Positions 43,957 to 60,480 of a stretch of 64,000 nt of DNA are shown here, piece by piece (position 1 is the first letter of the stretch; each line of letters opens with the position of its first letter). A model generated the notes under the pieces. That model saw nothing but the letters and a program-made list of their open reading frames with translations, was not told the DNA's origin and ran no database searches. The translations under genes were made by a program, and so were the position numbers. This DNA comes from Bugula neritina (Eukaryota; Bryozoa; Gymnolaemata; Cheilostomatida; Bugulidae). The DNA lies in NCBI GenBank assembly GCA_964035545.1, contig OZ037771.1:10175408-10239407 (forward strand). The letters are read 5' to 3'.

Positions 43957-46900
43957 GAACTACACTGCAACATACTGCAACATACTGAAGTACACTGTAA
44001 CAAACTGAAATACACTGCAACACAATGGAATATACTGCAACATACCCTAATTTATTGTAATATGCTGAAATATACTGCAACATACCGCAACATACTGAAA
44101 TACACTGTTACATACTAAAATACACTGCAACATACTAAAGTACACTGCAACATTCTGCAAAATTCTGCAACATACTTCAACATACTGAAATACACTGTAA
44201 CATAATGAAATACACTGCAACACATTGAAGTATACTGCAACAAACTGAAATATAATGCAACATACTGAAGTATACTGCAACATACTGAAATACACTGCCA
44301 CATATCCAAGTATATCGTAATATACAGACATGTACTGTAACATACTGAAACACACTGAAACATACTGAAACATACTGAGACATACTTCAACACACTGAAA
44401 TATATTAAAACATACTGAAATATACTGCAACATCCTGCAACATACTGAAATACACTGTAACAAACTGAAATACACTGCAACACATTGGAATATACTGCAA
44501 CATACCATAATATATGGGAATATACTGAAATATACTGCAACATCCTGCAACATACTGAAATACACTGTAACAAACTGAAATACACTGCAACACATTGAAA
44601 TATACTGCAACAAACTGAAATATACTGCAACAAACTGAAATGTACTGCAACATACTGAAATATACTGCAACACATCCAAGTACATCGTAATATACGGACA
44701 TGTACTGTAACATACTGAAACATACTGAAACATACTGAAACATACTGAAACATACTGAAACAAAATTAAATATGCTGTAACACACCTAATAATATTGCAA
44801 AATGCTGAAATATACTGTAACACAGTGAAGTATACTGCAAAATTCCGAAACATACTGTATCATACTGAAACATGAGCACGATATTGAAAAATGCCTCAAC
44901 ATATTCAAATATACTGCAAGATTCTGCAACATACGTAAATACTTTGTAACATACTGAAATACACTGCAACATACTGCAACATACTGAAATACACTGTACA
45001 TATTGAAAAACACTGCAACACACTGAAATATACTGCAACACACTGAAATATACTGCATAATACTGAAAAAGACTACAACTCACTGAAGTATAGTGCAATA
45101 TACAGAAATGTACTATAACATACTGATATTTACTGTAACACACTGAAATATACTGCAACATACTGCAACATACTGAAGTGCACTGTAACATACGGTAACT
45201 TACTGAAATACACTGCAAAAAACTGTAACATACTGAAACACACTGAAACATACTGAAACATACTGAAACATACTGTAACATACTGAAACACACTGAAACA
45301 TACTGAAATACACTGCAACATACTACAACATACTGAAATACACTGTAACATACCGAAATAAGCTGCAACATACTGCAACATACTGATATACACTGTAACA
45401 TGATGAAGTACACTGCAACACATTGAAATACACTGCAACAAAATGAAATATACTGCAACATACTGAAATGTACTGCAACATACTGAAGTACATTGCAACA
45501 TTTCGAAGTATATCGTAAAAAACGGACATGTACTGTAACATACTGAAACACACTGAAACATACTGAAACATACTGAAACATACTCAAACATACTGAAATA
45601 CACTGCAACATACTGCAACATACTGAAACATACTGTAACATGATGAAATACACTGCAACACATTGAAATATACTGCAACAAACTGAAATATACTGCAACA
45701 TACTGAAACGTACTGCAACATACTGAAATTATTTGCAACATATCGAAGTATATCGTAATATACGGACATGTACTGTAACATACTGAAACACACTGAAACA
45801 TCCTGAAACATACTGAAACATACTGAAACATACTGAAACATACTGAGATACACTGCAACATACTGCAACATACTGAAATACACTGTAACATGATGAAATA
45901 CATTGCAACACATTGAAATATACTGCAACAAACTGAAATATACTGCAACATACTGAAACGTGCTGCAACATACTGAAATACATTGCAATATATCGAAGTA
46001 TATCGTAATATACGGACATGTACTGTAAAATACTGAAACACACTGAAACATACTGAAACATACAGAAATGTACTGAAATATACTGAAATACACTGTAACA
46101 CATTGAAAAATACTGCAACATACTGAAAGACACTTCAACTCACTGAAGTATAGTGTAATATACGGAAATGTACTGTAACATACTGATAATTACTGCAACA
46201 CACTGAAATATACTGCAACATACTGAAATACACTGTAACATACCGCAGTAAACTGCAACATAATGCAACATACTGAGTTACACTGTAACTGACTAAATTA
46301 CACTGCAACATTCTGCAACATACTTCAACGTACTGAAATACACTGTAACATACTGAAATACACTGCAACATACTGCAACATACTGAAGTACACTGTAAAA
46401 TATTAAAATACACTGCAACACATTGGAATATACTGCAACACACTGAAATATACTGTAACATACTGAAACATGAGCAATATACTGAAAGATACCTCAACAT
46501 ACTCAAATACACTGCAAGAAACTGCAACATACGTGAATACACTGTAACATACTGAAATACACTGAAACATACTGCAACATACTGAAGTACACTGTGAAAT
46601 ATTCAAATACACTGCAACACATTGAAATACACTGCAACACACTGAAATATACTGCAACATACTGAAATGTACTTCAACATAATGAAAAACACTGCAACAT
46701 ATCAAAGTATATCGTAATATACAGACATGTACTGTAACATACTGAAACATACTGAAATATACTGCAACATACCGCAACATACTGAAAAACACTGTAACAA
46801 ACTGAAATACGCTGCAACACATTGGAATATACTGCAACATACTGGAATACACTGTTACATACTAAAATACACTGCAACATACTAAAATACACTGCAACAT

Positions 46901-48880
46901 TCTGCAACATTTTGCAACATACTTCAACATACTGAAATACACTGTAACAAACTGAAATACGCTGCAACACATTGGAATATACTGCAACATACCCAAATAG
47001 ATGGTAACATACTGAAATATACTGAAATACATTGTAACACCTTGAAAAATACTGCAACACACTGAAAGACACTACAACTCACTGAAGTATAGTGTAATAT
47101 ATGAAAATGTACTGTAACATACTGATATTTACTGCAACACACTGAAATATACTGCAACGTACTGAAGTACACTGTTACATGCCAAAATAAACTGCAACAT
47201 ACTGCGACATACTGAATTACACTGTAACATACTCAAATACACTGCAACATTCTGCAACAAACTGAAATGTACTGCAACATACTGAAATATACTGCAACAC
47301 ATCCAAGTACATCGTAATATACGGACATGTACTGTAACATACTGAAACATACTGAAACATACTGAAACATACTGAAACAAAATTAAATATGCTGTAACAC
47401 ACCTAATAATATTGCAAAATGCTGAAATATACTGTAACACAGTGAAGTATACTGCAAAATTCCGAAACATACTGTATCATACTGAAACATGAGCACGATA
47501 TTGAAAAATGCCTCAACATATTCAAATATACTGCAAGATTCTGCAACATACGTAAATACTTTGTAACATACTGAAATACACTGCAACATACTGCAACATA
47601 CTGAAATACACTGTACATATTGAAAAACACTGCAACACACTGAAATATACTGCAACACACTGAAATATACTGCATAATACTGAAAAAGACTACAACTCAC
47701 TGAAGTATAGTGCAATATACAGAAATGTACTAAAACATACTGATATTTACTGTAACACACTGAAATATACTGCAACATACTGCAACATGCTGAAGTGCAC
47801 TGTAACATACGGTAACTTACTGAAATACACTGAAACACACTGAAACATACTGAAACATACTGAAACATACTGTAACATACTGAAACACACTGAAACATAC
47901 TGAAACATACTGAGACATACTGAAATGCACTGCAACATACTGAAACATACTGAAATATACTGAAATATACTGAAATACACTGTAACACGTTGAAAAATAC
48001 TGCAACATACTGAAAGACACTTCAACTCACTGAAGTATAGTGTAATATACGGAAATGTACTGTAACATACTGATATTTACTGTAACACACTGAAATATAC
48101 TGCAACATACTGAAATACACTGTAACATACCGAAAAAAACTTCAACATAATGCAACATACTGAATTACACTGTAGCATACTAAAATACACTGCAACATTC
48201 TGCAACATACTTCAACGTACTGAAAGACACTGTAACATAATGAAATACATTGCAACACATTGAAATATACCGCAACAGACTGGAATATACTGCAACACAT
48301 CCAAGTACATCGTAATATACGGACATGTACTGTAACATACTGGAACATACTGAAACATACTGCAACATTCAGAAGTACACTGTAAAAAATTGAAATACAG
48401 TGCAACAAACTGCAACATACTGAAGTACACTGTACATATTGAAAAACACTGCAACACACTGAAATATACTGCAACACACTGAAATATACTGCAAAATACT
48501 GAATTACACTTCAACATACTGCAACATACTGAAAGACACTACAACTCACTGAAGTATAGTGCAATATACAGAGATGTACTCTAACATACTGATATTTATT
48601 GTTACACACTGAAATATACTACAACATACTGAAATACACTGCAACATACCGAAATAAGCTGCAACATAATGCAACATACTGAAATACACTGTAACATGAT
48701 GTAGTACACTGCAACACATTGAAATATACTGCAACAAACTGAAATATACTGCAACATACTGAAATGTACTGCAACATACTGAAATACATTGCAACATATC
48801 GAAGTATATTGTAATAAACGGACATGTACTGTAACATACTGAAACACACTGAAACATACTGAAACATACTGAAACATACT
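43957..48880. repeat. E unit, copy 2 (4,924 bp)
   Basis: Full-length unit with landmarks at 44871 (class 4), 46469 (class 1) and 47488 (class 4). The last part, from about 47,260, reuses the class-4 module present at its start, so that module occurs twice in this unit. Copy 3 has a class-2 module there instead. Confidence 0.88.
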
Positions 48881-51800
48881 GAACTACACTGCAACATACT
48901 GCAACATACTGAAGTACACTGTAACAAACTGAAATACACTGCAACACAATGGAATATACTGCAACATACCCTAATTTATTGTAATATGCTGAAATATACT
49001 GCAACATACCGCAACATACTGAAATACACTGTTACATACTAAAATACACTGCAACATACTAAAGTACACTGCAACATTCTGCAAAATTCTGCAACATACT
49101 TCAACATACTGAAATACACTGTAACATAATGAAATACACTGCAACACATTGAAGTATACTGCAACAAACTGAAATATAATGCAACATACTGAAGTATACT
49201 GCAACATACTGAAATACACTGCCACATATCCAAGTATATCGTAATATACAGACATGTACTGTAACATACTGAAACACACTGAAACATACTGAAACATACT
49301 GAGACATACTTCAACACACTGAAATATATTAAAACATACTGAAATATACTGCAACATCCTGCAACATACTGAAATACACTGTAACAAACTGAAATACACT
49401 GCAACACATTGGAATATACTGCAACATACCATAATATATGGGAATATACTGAAATATACTGCAACATCCTGCAACATACTGAAATACACTGTAACAAACT
49501 GAAATACACTGCAACACATTGAAATATACTGCAACAAACTGAAATATACTGCAACAAACTGAAATGTACTGCAACATACTGAAATATACTGCAACACATC
49601 CAAGTACATCGTAATATACGGACATGTACTGTAACATACTGAAACATACTGAAACATACTGAAACATACTGAAACATACTGAAACAAAATTAAATATGCT
49701 GTAACACACCTAATAATATTGCAAAATGCTGAAATATACTGTAACACAGTGAAGTATACTGCAAAATTCCGAAACATACTGTATCATACTGAAACATGAG
49801 CACGATATTGAAAAATGCCTCAACATATTCAAATATACTGCAAGATTCTGCAACATACGTAAATACTTTGTAACATACTGAAATACACTGCAACATACTG
49901 CAACATACTGAAATACACTGTACATATTGAAAAACACTGCAACACACTGAAATATACTGCAACACACTGAAATATACTGCATAATACTGAAAAAGACTAC
50001 AACTCACTGAAGTATAGTGCAATATACAGAAATGTACTATAACATACTGATATTTACTGTAACACACTGAAATATACTGCAACATACTGCAACATACTGA
50101 AGTGCACTGTAACATACGGTAACTTACTGAAATACACTGCAACAAACTGTAACATACTGAAACACACTGAAACATACTGAAACATACTGAAACATACTGT
50201 AACATACTGAAACACACTGAAACATACTGAAATACACTGCAACATACTACAACATACTGAAATACACTGTAACATACCGAAATAAGCTGCAACATACTGC
50301 AACATACTGATATACACTGTAACATGATGAAGTACACTGCAACACATTGAAATACACTGCAACAAACTGAAATATACTGCAACATACTGAAATGTACTGC
50401 AACATACTGAAGTACATTGCAACATTTCGAAGTATATCGTAATAAACGGACATGTACTGTAACATACTGAAACACACTGAAACATACTGAAACATACTGA
50501 AACATACTGAAACATACTGAAATACACTGCAACATACTGCAACATACTGAAACATACTGTAACATGATGAAATACACTGCAACACATTGAAATATACTGC
50601 AACAAACTGAAATATACTGCAACATACTGAAACGTACTGCAACATACTGAAATTATTTGCAACATATCGAAGTATATCGTAATATACGGACATGTACTGT
50701 AACATACTGAAACACACTGAAACATCCTGAAACATACTGAAACATACTGAAACATACTGAGATACACTGCAACATACTGCAACATACTGAAATACACTGT
50801 AACATGATGAAATACATTGCAACACATTGAAATATACTGCAACAAACTGAAATATACTGCAACATACTGAAACGTGCTGCAACATACTGAAATACATTGC
50901 AATATATCGAAGTATATCGTAATATACGGACATGTACTGTAACATACTGAAACACACTGAAACATACTGAAACATACAGAAATGTACTGAAATATACTGA
51001 AATACACTGTAACACATTGAAAAATACTGCAACATACTGAAAGACACTTCAACTCACTGAAGTATAGTGTAATATACGGAAATGTACTGTAACATACTGA
51101 TAATTACTGCAACACACTGAAATATACTGCAACATACTGAAATACACTGTAACATACCGCAGTAAACTGCAACATAATGCAACATACTGAGTTACACTGT
51201 AACTGACTAAATTACACTGCAACATTCTGCAACATACTTCAACGTACTGAAATACACTGTAACATACTGAAATACACTGCAACATACTGCAACATACTGA
51301 AGTACACTGTAAAATATTAAAATACACTGCAACACATTGGAATATACTGCAACACACTGAAATATACTGTAACATACTGAAACATGAGCAATATACTGAA
51401 AGATACCTCAACATACTCAAATACACTGCAAGAAACTGCAACATACGTGAATACACTGTAACATACTGAAATACACTGAAACATACTGCAACATACTGAA
51501 GTACACTGTAAAATATTCAAATACACTGCAACACATTGAAATACACTGCAACACACTGAAATATACTGCAACATACTGAAATGTACTTCAACATAATGAA
51601 AAACACTGCAACATATCAAAGTATATCGTAATATACAGACATGTACTGTAACATACTGAAACATACTGAAATATACTGCAACATACCGCAACATACTGAA
51701 AAACACTGTAACAAACTGAAATACGCTGCAACACATTGGAATATACTGCAACATACTGGAATACACTGTTACATACTAAAATACACTGCAACATACTAAA

Positions 51801-53754
51801 ATACACTGCAACATTCTGCAACATTTTGCAACATACTTCAACATACTGAAATACACTGTAACAAACTGAAATACGCTGCAACACATTGGAATATACTGCA
51901 ACATACCCAAATAGATGGTAACATACTGAAATATACTGAAATACATTGTAACACCTTGAAAAATACTGCAACACACTGAAAGACACTACAACTCACTGAA
52001 GTATAGTGTAATATATGAAAATGTACTGTAACATACTGATATTTACTGCAACACACTGAAATATACTGCAACGTACTGAAGTACACTGTTACATGCCAAA
52101 ATAAACTGCAACATACTGCGACATACTGAATTACACTCTAACATACTCAAATACACTGCAACATTCTGCAACATATTGAAATATACTGCAACACACTGAA
52201 ATATACTGCAACACATCCAAGTAGACTGTAATATACGGACATGTACTGTAACATACTGAAACATACTGAAACATACTGAAACAAAATGAAATATATTGTA
52301 ACACTCTGAGTAATACTGCAAAATGCTGAAATATACTGTAGCACAGTGAAGTATACTGCAAAATTCTGAAACATACTGCAACATACTAAAACATGAGCAA
52401 TATACTGAAAAATGCCTCAGCATACTCAAATATACTGCAAGATGCTGCAACATACGTAAATACACTGTAACATACTGAAATACACTGCAACATACTGCAG
52501 CATACTGAAGTACACTGTAAAATATTGAAATACAGTGCAACACATTCGAATATACTGCAACACACTGAAATATACTGCAACATACTGAAATATACTGCAA
52601 CATACTGAAGTGCACTGTAACATACTGTAACTTACTGAAAAACACTGCAAAAAACTGTAACATACTGAAACACAATGAAACATACTGAAACATACTGAAA
52701 CATACTGTAACATACTGAAACACACTGAAACATACTGAAACATACTGAGACATACTGAAATACACTGCAACATACTGAAACATACTGAGACATACTGAAA
52801 TACACTGCAACATACTGAAACATACTGAAATATACTGAAATATACTGAAATACACTGTAGCACGTTGAAAAATACTGCAACATACTGAAAGACACTTCAA
52901 CTCACTGAAGTATAGTGTAATATACGGAAATGTACTGTAACATACCGATATTTACTGTAACACACTGAAATATACTGCAACATACTGAAATACACTGTAA
53001 CATACCGAAAAAACTTCAACATAATGCAACATACTGAATTACACTGTAGCATACTAAAATACACTGCAACATTCTGCAACATACTTCAACGTACTGAAAG
53101 ACACTGTAACATAATGAAATACATTGCAACACATTGAAATATACCGCAACAGACTGGAATATACTGCAACACATCCAAGTACATCGTAATATACGGACAT
53201 GTACTGTAACATACTGGAACATACTGAAACATACTGCAACATTCAGAAGTACACTGTAAAAAAGTGAAATACAGTGCAACAAACTGCAACATACTGAAGT
53301 ACACTGTACATATTGAAAAACACTGCAACACACTGAAATATACTGCAACACACTGAAATATACTGCAAAATACTGAATTACACTTCAACATACTGCAACA
53401 TACTGAAAGACAGTACAACTCACTGAAGTATAGCGCAATATACAGAGATGTACTCTAACATACTGATATTTATTGTTACACACTGAAATATACTACAACA
53501 TACTGAAATACACTGCAACATACCGAAATAAGCTGCAACATACTGCAACATACTGAAATACACTGTAACATGATGTAGTACACTGCAACACATTGAAATA
53601 TACTGCAACAAACTGAAATATACTGCAACATACTGAAATGTACTGCAACATACTGAAATACATTGCAACATATCGAAGTATATTGTAATAAACGGACATG
53701 TACTGTAACATACTGAAACACACTGAAACATACTGAAACATACTGAAACATACT
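48881..53754. repeat. E unit, copy 3 (4,874 bp)
   Basis: It follows copy 2 at 4,924 bp for the first part, and at 4,914 bp around the class-1 landmark (46469 to 51383). It then carries a class-2 landmark module at 52392 in place of the second class-4 module of copy 2. At about 52,740-52,800 a short duplication of the GAGACATACTGAAATACAC units is visible. Confidence 0.88.
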
Positions 53755-56700
53755 GAACTACACTGCAACATACTGCAACATACTGAAGTACACTGTAACA
53801 AACTGAAATACACTGCAACACAATGGAATATACTGCAACATACCCTAATTTATTGTAATATGCTGAAATATACTGCAACATACCGCAACATACTGAAATA
53901 CACTGTTACATACTAAAATACACTGCAACATACTAAAGTACACTGCAACATTCTGCAAAATTCTGCAACATACTTCAACATACTGAAATACACTGTAACA
54001 TAATGAAATACACTGCAACACATTGAAGTATACTGCAACAAACTGAAATATAATGCAACATACTGAAGTATACTGCAACATACTGAAATACACTGCCACA
54101 TATCCAAGTATTTCGTAATATACTGACATGTACTGTAACATACTGAAACACACTGAAACATACTGAAACATACTGAGACATACTTCAACACACTGAAATA
54201 TATTAAAACATACTGAAATATACTGCAACATCCTGCAACATACTGAAATACACTGTAACAAACTGAAATACACTGCAACACATTGGAATATACTGCAACA
54301 TACCATAATATATGGTAATATACTGAAATATACTGCAACATCCTGCAACATACTGAAATACACTGTAACAAACTGAAATACACTGCAACACATTGAAATA
54401 TACTGCAACAAACTGAAATATACTGCAACAAACTGAAATGTACTGCAACATACTGAAATATACTGCAACACATCCAAGTACATCGTAATATACGGACATG
54501 TACTGTAACATACTGAAACATACTGAAACATACTGAAACATACTGAAACATACTGAAACAAAATTAAATATGCTGTAACACACCTAATAATATTGCAAAA
54601 TGCTGAAATATACTGTAACACAGTGAAGTATACTGCAAAATTCCGAAACATTCTGTATCATACTGAAACATGAGCACGATATTGAAAAATGCCTCAACAT
54701 ATTCAAATATACTGCAAGATTCTGCAACATACGTAAATACTTTGTAACATACTGAAATACACTGCAACATACTGCAACATACTGAAATACACTGTACATA
54801 TTGAAAAACACTGCAACACACTGAAATATACTGCAACACACTGAAATATACTGCATAATACTGAAAAAGACTACAACTCACTGAAGTATAGTGCAATATA
54901 CAGAAATGTACTATAACATACTGATATTTACTGTAACACACTGAAATATACTGCAACAAACTGCAACATACTGAAATGCAGTGTAACATACGGTAACTTA
55001 CTGAAATACACTGCAACAAACTGTAACATACTGAAACACACTGAAACATACTGAAACATACTGAAACATACTGTAACATACTGAAACACACTGAAACATA
55101 CTGAAATACACTGCAACATACTACAACATACTGAAATACACTGTAACATACCGAAATAAGCTGCAACATACTGCAACATACTGATATACACTGTAACATG
55201 ATGAAGTACACTGCAACACATTGAAATACACTGCAACAAACTGAAATATACTGCAACATACTGAAATGTACTGCAACATACTGAAGTGCATTGCAACATT
55301 TCGAAGTATATCGTAATAAACGGACATGTACTGTAACATACTGAAACACACTGAAACATACTGAAACATACTGAAACATACTGAAACATACTGAAATACA
55401 CTGCAACATACTGCAACATACTGAAACATACTGTAACATGATGAAATACACTGCAACACATTGAAATATACTGCAACAAACTGAAATATACTGCAACATA
55501 CTGAAACGTACTGCAACATACTGAAATTATTTGCAACATATCGAAGTATATCGTAATATACGGACATGTACTGTAACATACTGAAACACACTGAAACATC
55601 CTGAAACATACTGAAACATACTGAAACATACTGAAACATACTGAGATACACTGCAACATACTGCAACATACTGAAATACACTGTAACATGATGAAATACA
55701 TTGCAACACATTGAAATATACTGCAACAAACTGAAATATACTGCAACATACTGAAACGTGCTGCAACATACTGAAATACATTGCAATATATCGAAGTATA
55801 TCGTAATATACGGACATGTACTGTAACATACTGAAACACACTGAAACATACTGAAACATACAGAAATATACTGAAATATACTGAAATACACTGTAACACA
55901 TTGAAAAATACTGCAACATACTGAAAGACACTTCAACTCACTGAAGTATAGTGTAATATACGGAAATGTACTGTAACATACTGATAATTACTGCAACACA
56001 CTGAAATATACTGCAACATACTGAAATACACTGTAACATACCGAAGTAAACTGCAACATAATGCAACATACTGAATTACACTGTAACTTACTAAATTACA
56101 CTGCAACATTCTGCAACATACTTCAACGTACTGAAATACACTGTAACATACTGAAATACACTGCAACATACTGCAACATACTGAAGTACACTGTAAAATA
56201 TTAAAATACACTGCAACACATTGGAATATACTGCAACACACTGAAATATACTGTAACATACTGAAACATGAGCAATATACTGAAAGATGCCTCAACATAC
56301 TCAAATACACTGCAAGAAACTGCAACATACGTGAATACACTGTAACATACTGAAATACACTGAAACATACTGCAACATACTGAAGTACACTGTAAAATAT
56401 TCAAATACACTGCAACACATTGAAATACACTGCAACACACTGAAATATACTGCAACATACTGAAATGTACTTCCAACATAATGAAAAACACTGCAACATA
56501 TCAAAGTATATCGTAATATACAGACATGTACTGTAACATACTGAAACATACTGAAATATACTGCAACATACCGCAACATACTGAAAAACACTGTAACAAA
56601 CTGAAATACGCTGCAACACATTGGAATATACTGCAACATACTGGAATACACTGTTACATACTAAAATACACTGCAACATACTAAAATGCACTGCAACATT

Positions 56701-59700
56701 CTGCAACATTTTGCAACATACTTCAACATACTGAAATACACTGTAACAAACTGAAATACGCTGCAACACATTGGAATATACTGCAACATACCCAAATAGA
56801 TGGTAACATACTGAAATATACTGAAATACATTGTAACACCTTGAAAATTACTGCAACACACTGAAAGACACTACAACTCACTGAAGTATAGTGTAATATA
56901 TGAAAATGTACTGTAACATACTGATATTTACTGCAACACACTGAAATATACTGCAACGTACTGAAATACACTGTTACATGCCAAAATAAACTGCAACATA
57001 CTGCGACATACTGAATTACACTGTAACATACTCAAATACACTGCAACATTCTGCAACATATTGAAATATACTGCAACACACTGAAATATACTGCAACACA
57101 TCCAAGTAGACTGTAATATACGGACATGTACTGTAACATACTGAAACATACTGAAACATACTGAAACATACTGAAACAAAATGAAATATACTGTAACACT
57201 CTGAGTAATACTGCAAAATGCTGAAATATACTGTAGCACAGTGAAGTATACTGCAAAATTCTGAAACATACTGCAACATACTAAAACATGAGCAATATAC
57301 TGAAAAATGCCTCAGCATACTCAAATATACTGCAAGATGCTGCAACATACGTAAATACACTGTAACAAACTGAAATACACTGCAACATACTGCAGCATAC
57401 TGAAGTACACTGTAAAATATTGAAATACAGTGCAACACATTGGAATATACTGCAACACACTGAAATATACTGCAACATACTGAAATATACTGCAACATAC
57501 TGCAACATACTGAAGTGCACTGTAACATACTGTAACTTACTGAAAAACACTGCAAAAAACTGTAACATACTGAAACACAATGAAACATACTGAAACATAC
57601 TGAAACATACTGTAAGATACTGAAACACACTGAAACATACTGAGACATACTGAAATACACTGCAACATACTACAACATACTGAAATACACTGTAACATAC
57701 CGAAATAAGCCGCAACATACGGCAACATACTGAAATACACTGTAACATGATGAAGTACACTGCAACACATTGAAATACACTGCAACAAACTGAAATATAC
57801 TGCAACATACTGAAATACATTGCAACATTTCGAAGTATATCGTGATAAACGGACATGTACTGTAACATACTGAAACACACTGAAACATACTGAAACATAC
57901 TGAAACATACTGAAACATACTGAAATACACTGCAACATACTGCAACATACTGAAACATACTGTAACATGATGAAATACACTGCAACACATTGAAACATAC
58001 TGCAACAAACTGAAATATACTGCAACATACTGAAACGTACTGCAACATACTGAAATTATTTGCAACATATCGAAGTATATCGTAATATACGGACATGTAC
58101 TGTAACATACTGAAACACACTGAAACATCCTGAAACATACTGAAACGTACTGAAACATACTGAAACATACTGAGATACACTGTAACATACTGCAACATAC
58201 TGAAATACACTGTAACATGTTGAAATACACTGCAACACATTGAAATATACTGCAACAAACTGAAATATACTGCAACATACTGAAACGTGCTGCAACATAC
58301 TGAAATACATTGCAATATATCGAAGTATATCGTAATATGCGGACATGTACTGTAACATACTGAAACACACTGAAACATACTGAAATATACTGAAATATAC
58401 TGAAATACACTGCAACACATTGAAATATACTGCAACACACTGGAATATACTGCAACACATCCAAGTACATCGTAATATACGGACATGTACTGTAACATAC
58501 TGAAACATACTGAGACATACTGAAACAAAATGAAATATACTGTAACACACTTAATATTACTGCAAAATGCTGAAATATACTGTAACACAGTGAAGTATTC
58601 TGCAAAATTCTGCAACATACTGTAACATACTGAAACATGAGCAATATACTGCAAATGCCTCAACATATTCAAATATACTGCAAGATACTGCAACATACGT
58701 AAATACACTATAACATACTGAAATACACTGCAACATACTGCAACATACAGAAGTACACTGTAAAATATTGAAATACATTGCAATACATTGGAATATACTG
58801 CAACACACTGAAATATACTGCAACATACTGAAATATACTGCAACATACTGCAACATGCTGAAATACACTGTAACATACTGTAACATACTGAAATACACTG
58901 CAACATATCAAAGTATATCGTAATATACGGACATGTACTGTAACATACTGAAACACATTGAAACATACTGAAACATACTGAAACATACTGAAACATACTT
59001 CAACACACTGAAATATACTAAAACATACTGAAATATACTGCAACATACTGCAACATACTGCAACATACTGAAATACACTGTAACAAACTGAAATACACTG
59101 CAACACAATGGAATATACTGCAACATACCCTAATTTATTGTGATATACTGAAATATACTGCAACATACCGCAACATACTGAAATACACTGTAACAAACTG
59201 AAATACACTGCAACACATTGGTATATACTGCAACATACCCAAATATATGGTAATATACTGAAATATACTGAAATACACTGTAACGCATTGAAAAATACTG
59301 CAACATACTGAAAGACACTACAACTCTCTGAAGTATAGTGTAATATACGAAAATGTACTGTAACATACTGATATTTACTGCAACACACTGAAATATACTG
59401 ACATACTGAAATACACTGTTACATGCCAAAATAAACTGCAACATACTGCAACATACTGAAATACACTGTAACATACTCAAATACACTGCAACATTCTGCA
59501 ACATATTGAAATATACTGCAACACACTGTAATATACTGCAACACATCCAAGTAGACTGTAATATACGGACATGTACTGTAACATACTGAAACACATTGAA
59601 ACATACTGAAACATACTGAAACATACTTCAACACACTGAAATATACTAAAACATATTGAAATATACTGCAACATACTGCAACATACTGAAATACACTGTA

Positions 59701-60337
59701 ACAAACTGAAATACACTGCAACACAATGGAATATACTGCAACATACCCTAATTTATTATAATATACTGAAATATACTGCAACATACCGCAACATACTGAA
59801 ATACACTGTAACAAACTGAAATACACTGCAACACATTGGTATATACTGCAACATACCCAAATATATGGTAATATACTGAAATATACTGGAAAACACTGTA
59901 ACGCATTGAAAAATACTGCAACATACTGAAAGACACTACAACTCACTGAAGTATAGTGTAATATACGGAAATGAACTGTAACATACCGATATTTACTGTA
60001 ACACACTGAAATATACCGCAACATACTGAAATACACTATATCATACCAAAATAAACTGCAACATACCGCAACATACTGAAATACACTGTAACATACTAAA
60101 ATACACTGCAAAATTCTGCAACATACTTCAACGTACTGAAATACACTGTAACATAACGAAATACACTGCAACACATTGAAATATACTGCAACACACTGAA
60201 ATATACTGCAAAATACGGAAATGTACTTCAACATACTGAAAAACACTGCAACATATCGAAGAATATCGTAATATACGGACATGTACTGTAACATACTGAA
60301 ACACACTGAAACACACTGAAACATACTGAAACATACT
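53755..60337. repeat. E unit, copy 4 (6,583 bp, extended form)
   Basis: It follows copy 3 at 4,874 and then 4,884-4,895 bp to about 57,540, then continues with D-type sequence and the D-to-E bridge before the next head. Landmarks are at 54669 (class 4), 56267 (class 1), 57287 (class 2) and 58636 (class 3). A single extra C lies at about 56,473 (ACTTCCAACATAATG) compared with all related copies. Confidence 0.88.
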
Positions 60338-60480
60338 GAACTACACTGCAACATACTGCAACATACTGAAGTACACTGTAACAAACTGAAATACACTGCA
60401 ACACAATGGAATATACTGCAACATACCCTAATTTATTGTAATATGCTGAAATATACTGCAACATACCGCAACATACTGAA
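55100..60480. repeat. Long-range copy of about 36.5-41.8 kb
   Basis: The D2 unit's right part plus the D-to-E bridge and the start of an E unit recur here in the same order. The offset is about 18,577 bp at the left end, 18,588 and 18,678 bp at the class-2 and class-3 landmarks, and 18,698 bp across the bridge and E head. The steps are small unit indels. This defines a recurrence of about 18.7 kb, the largest period visible in the window. Confidence 0.88.

Noticed and set aside
57281-58996. Open frame of 571 codons on the minus strand, and dozens of others (such as 30968-32596 and 35706-37322)
   Set aside because: All three minus frames are open at once and encode the same Cys/Ser/Val/Phe/Gln/Tyr decapeptide. 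There is no domain, no sequence outside the repeat, and the ends move whenever the repeat changes. The length follows from the lack of stops in the decamer, not from coding selection.
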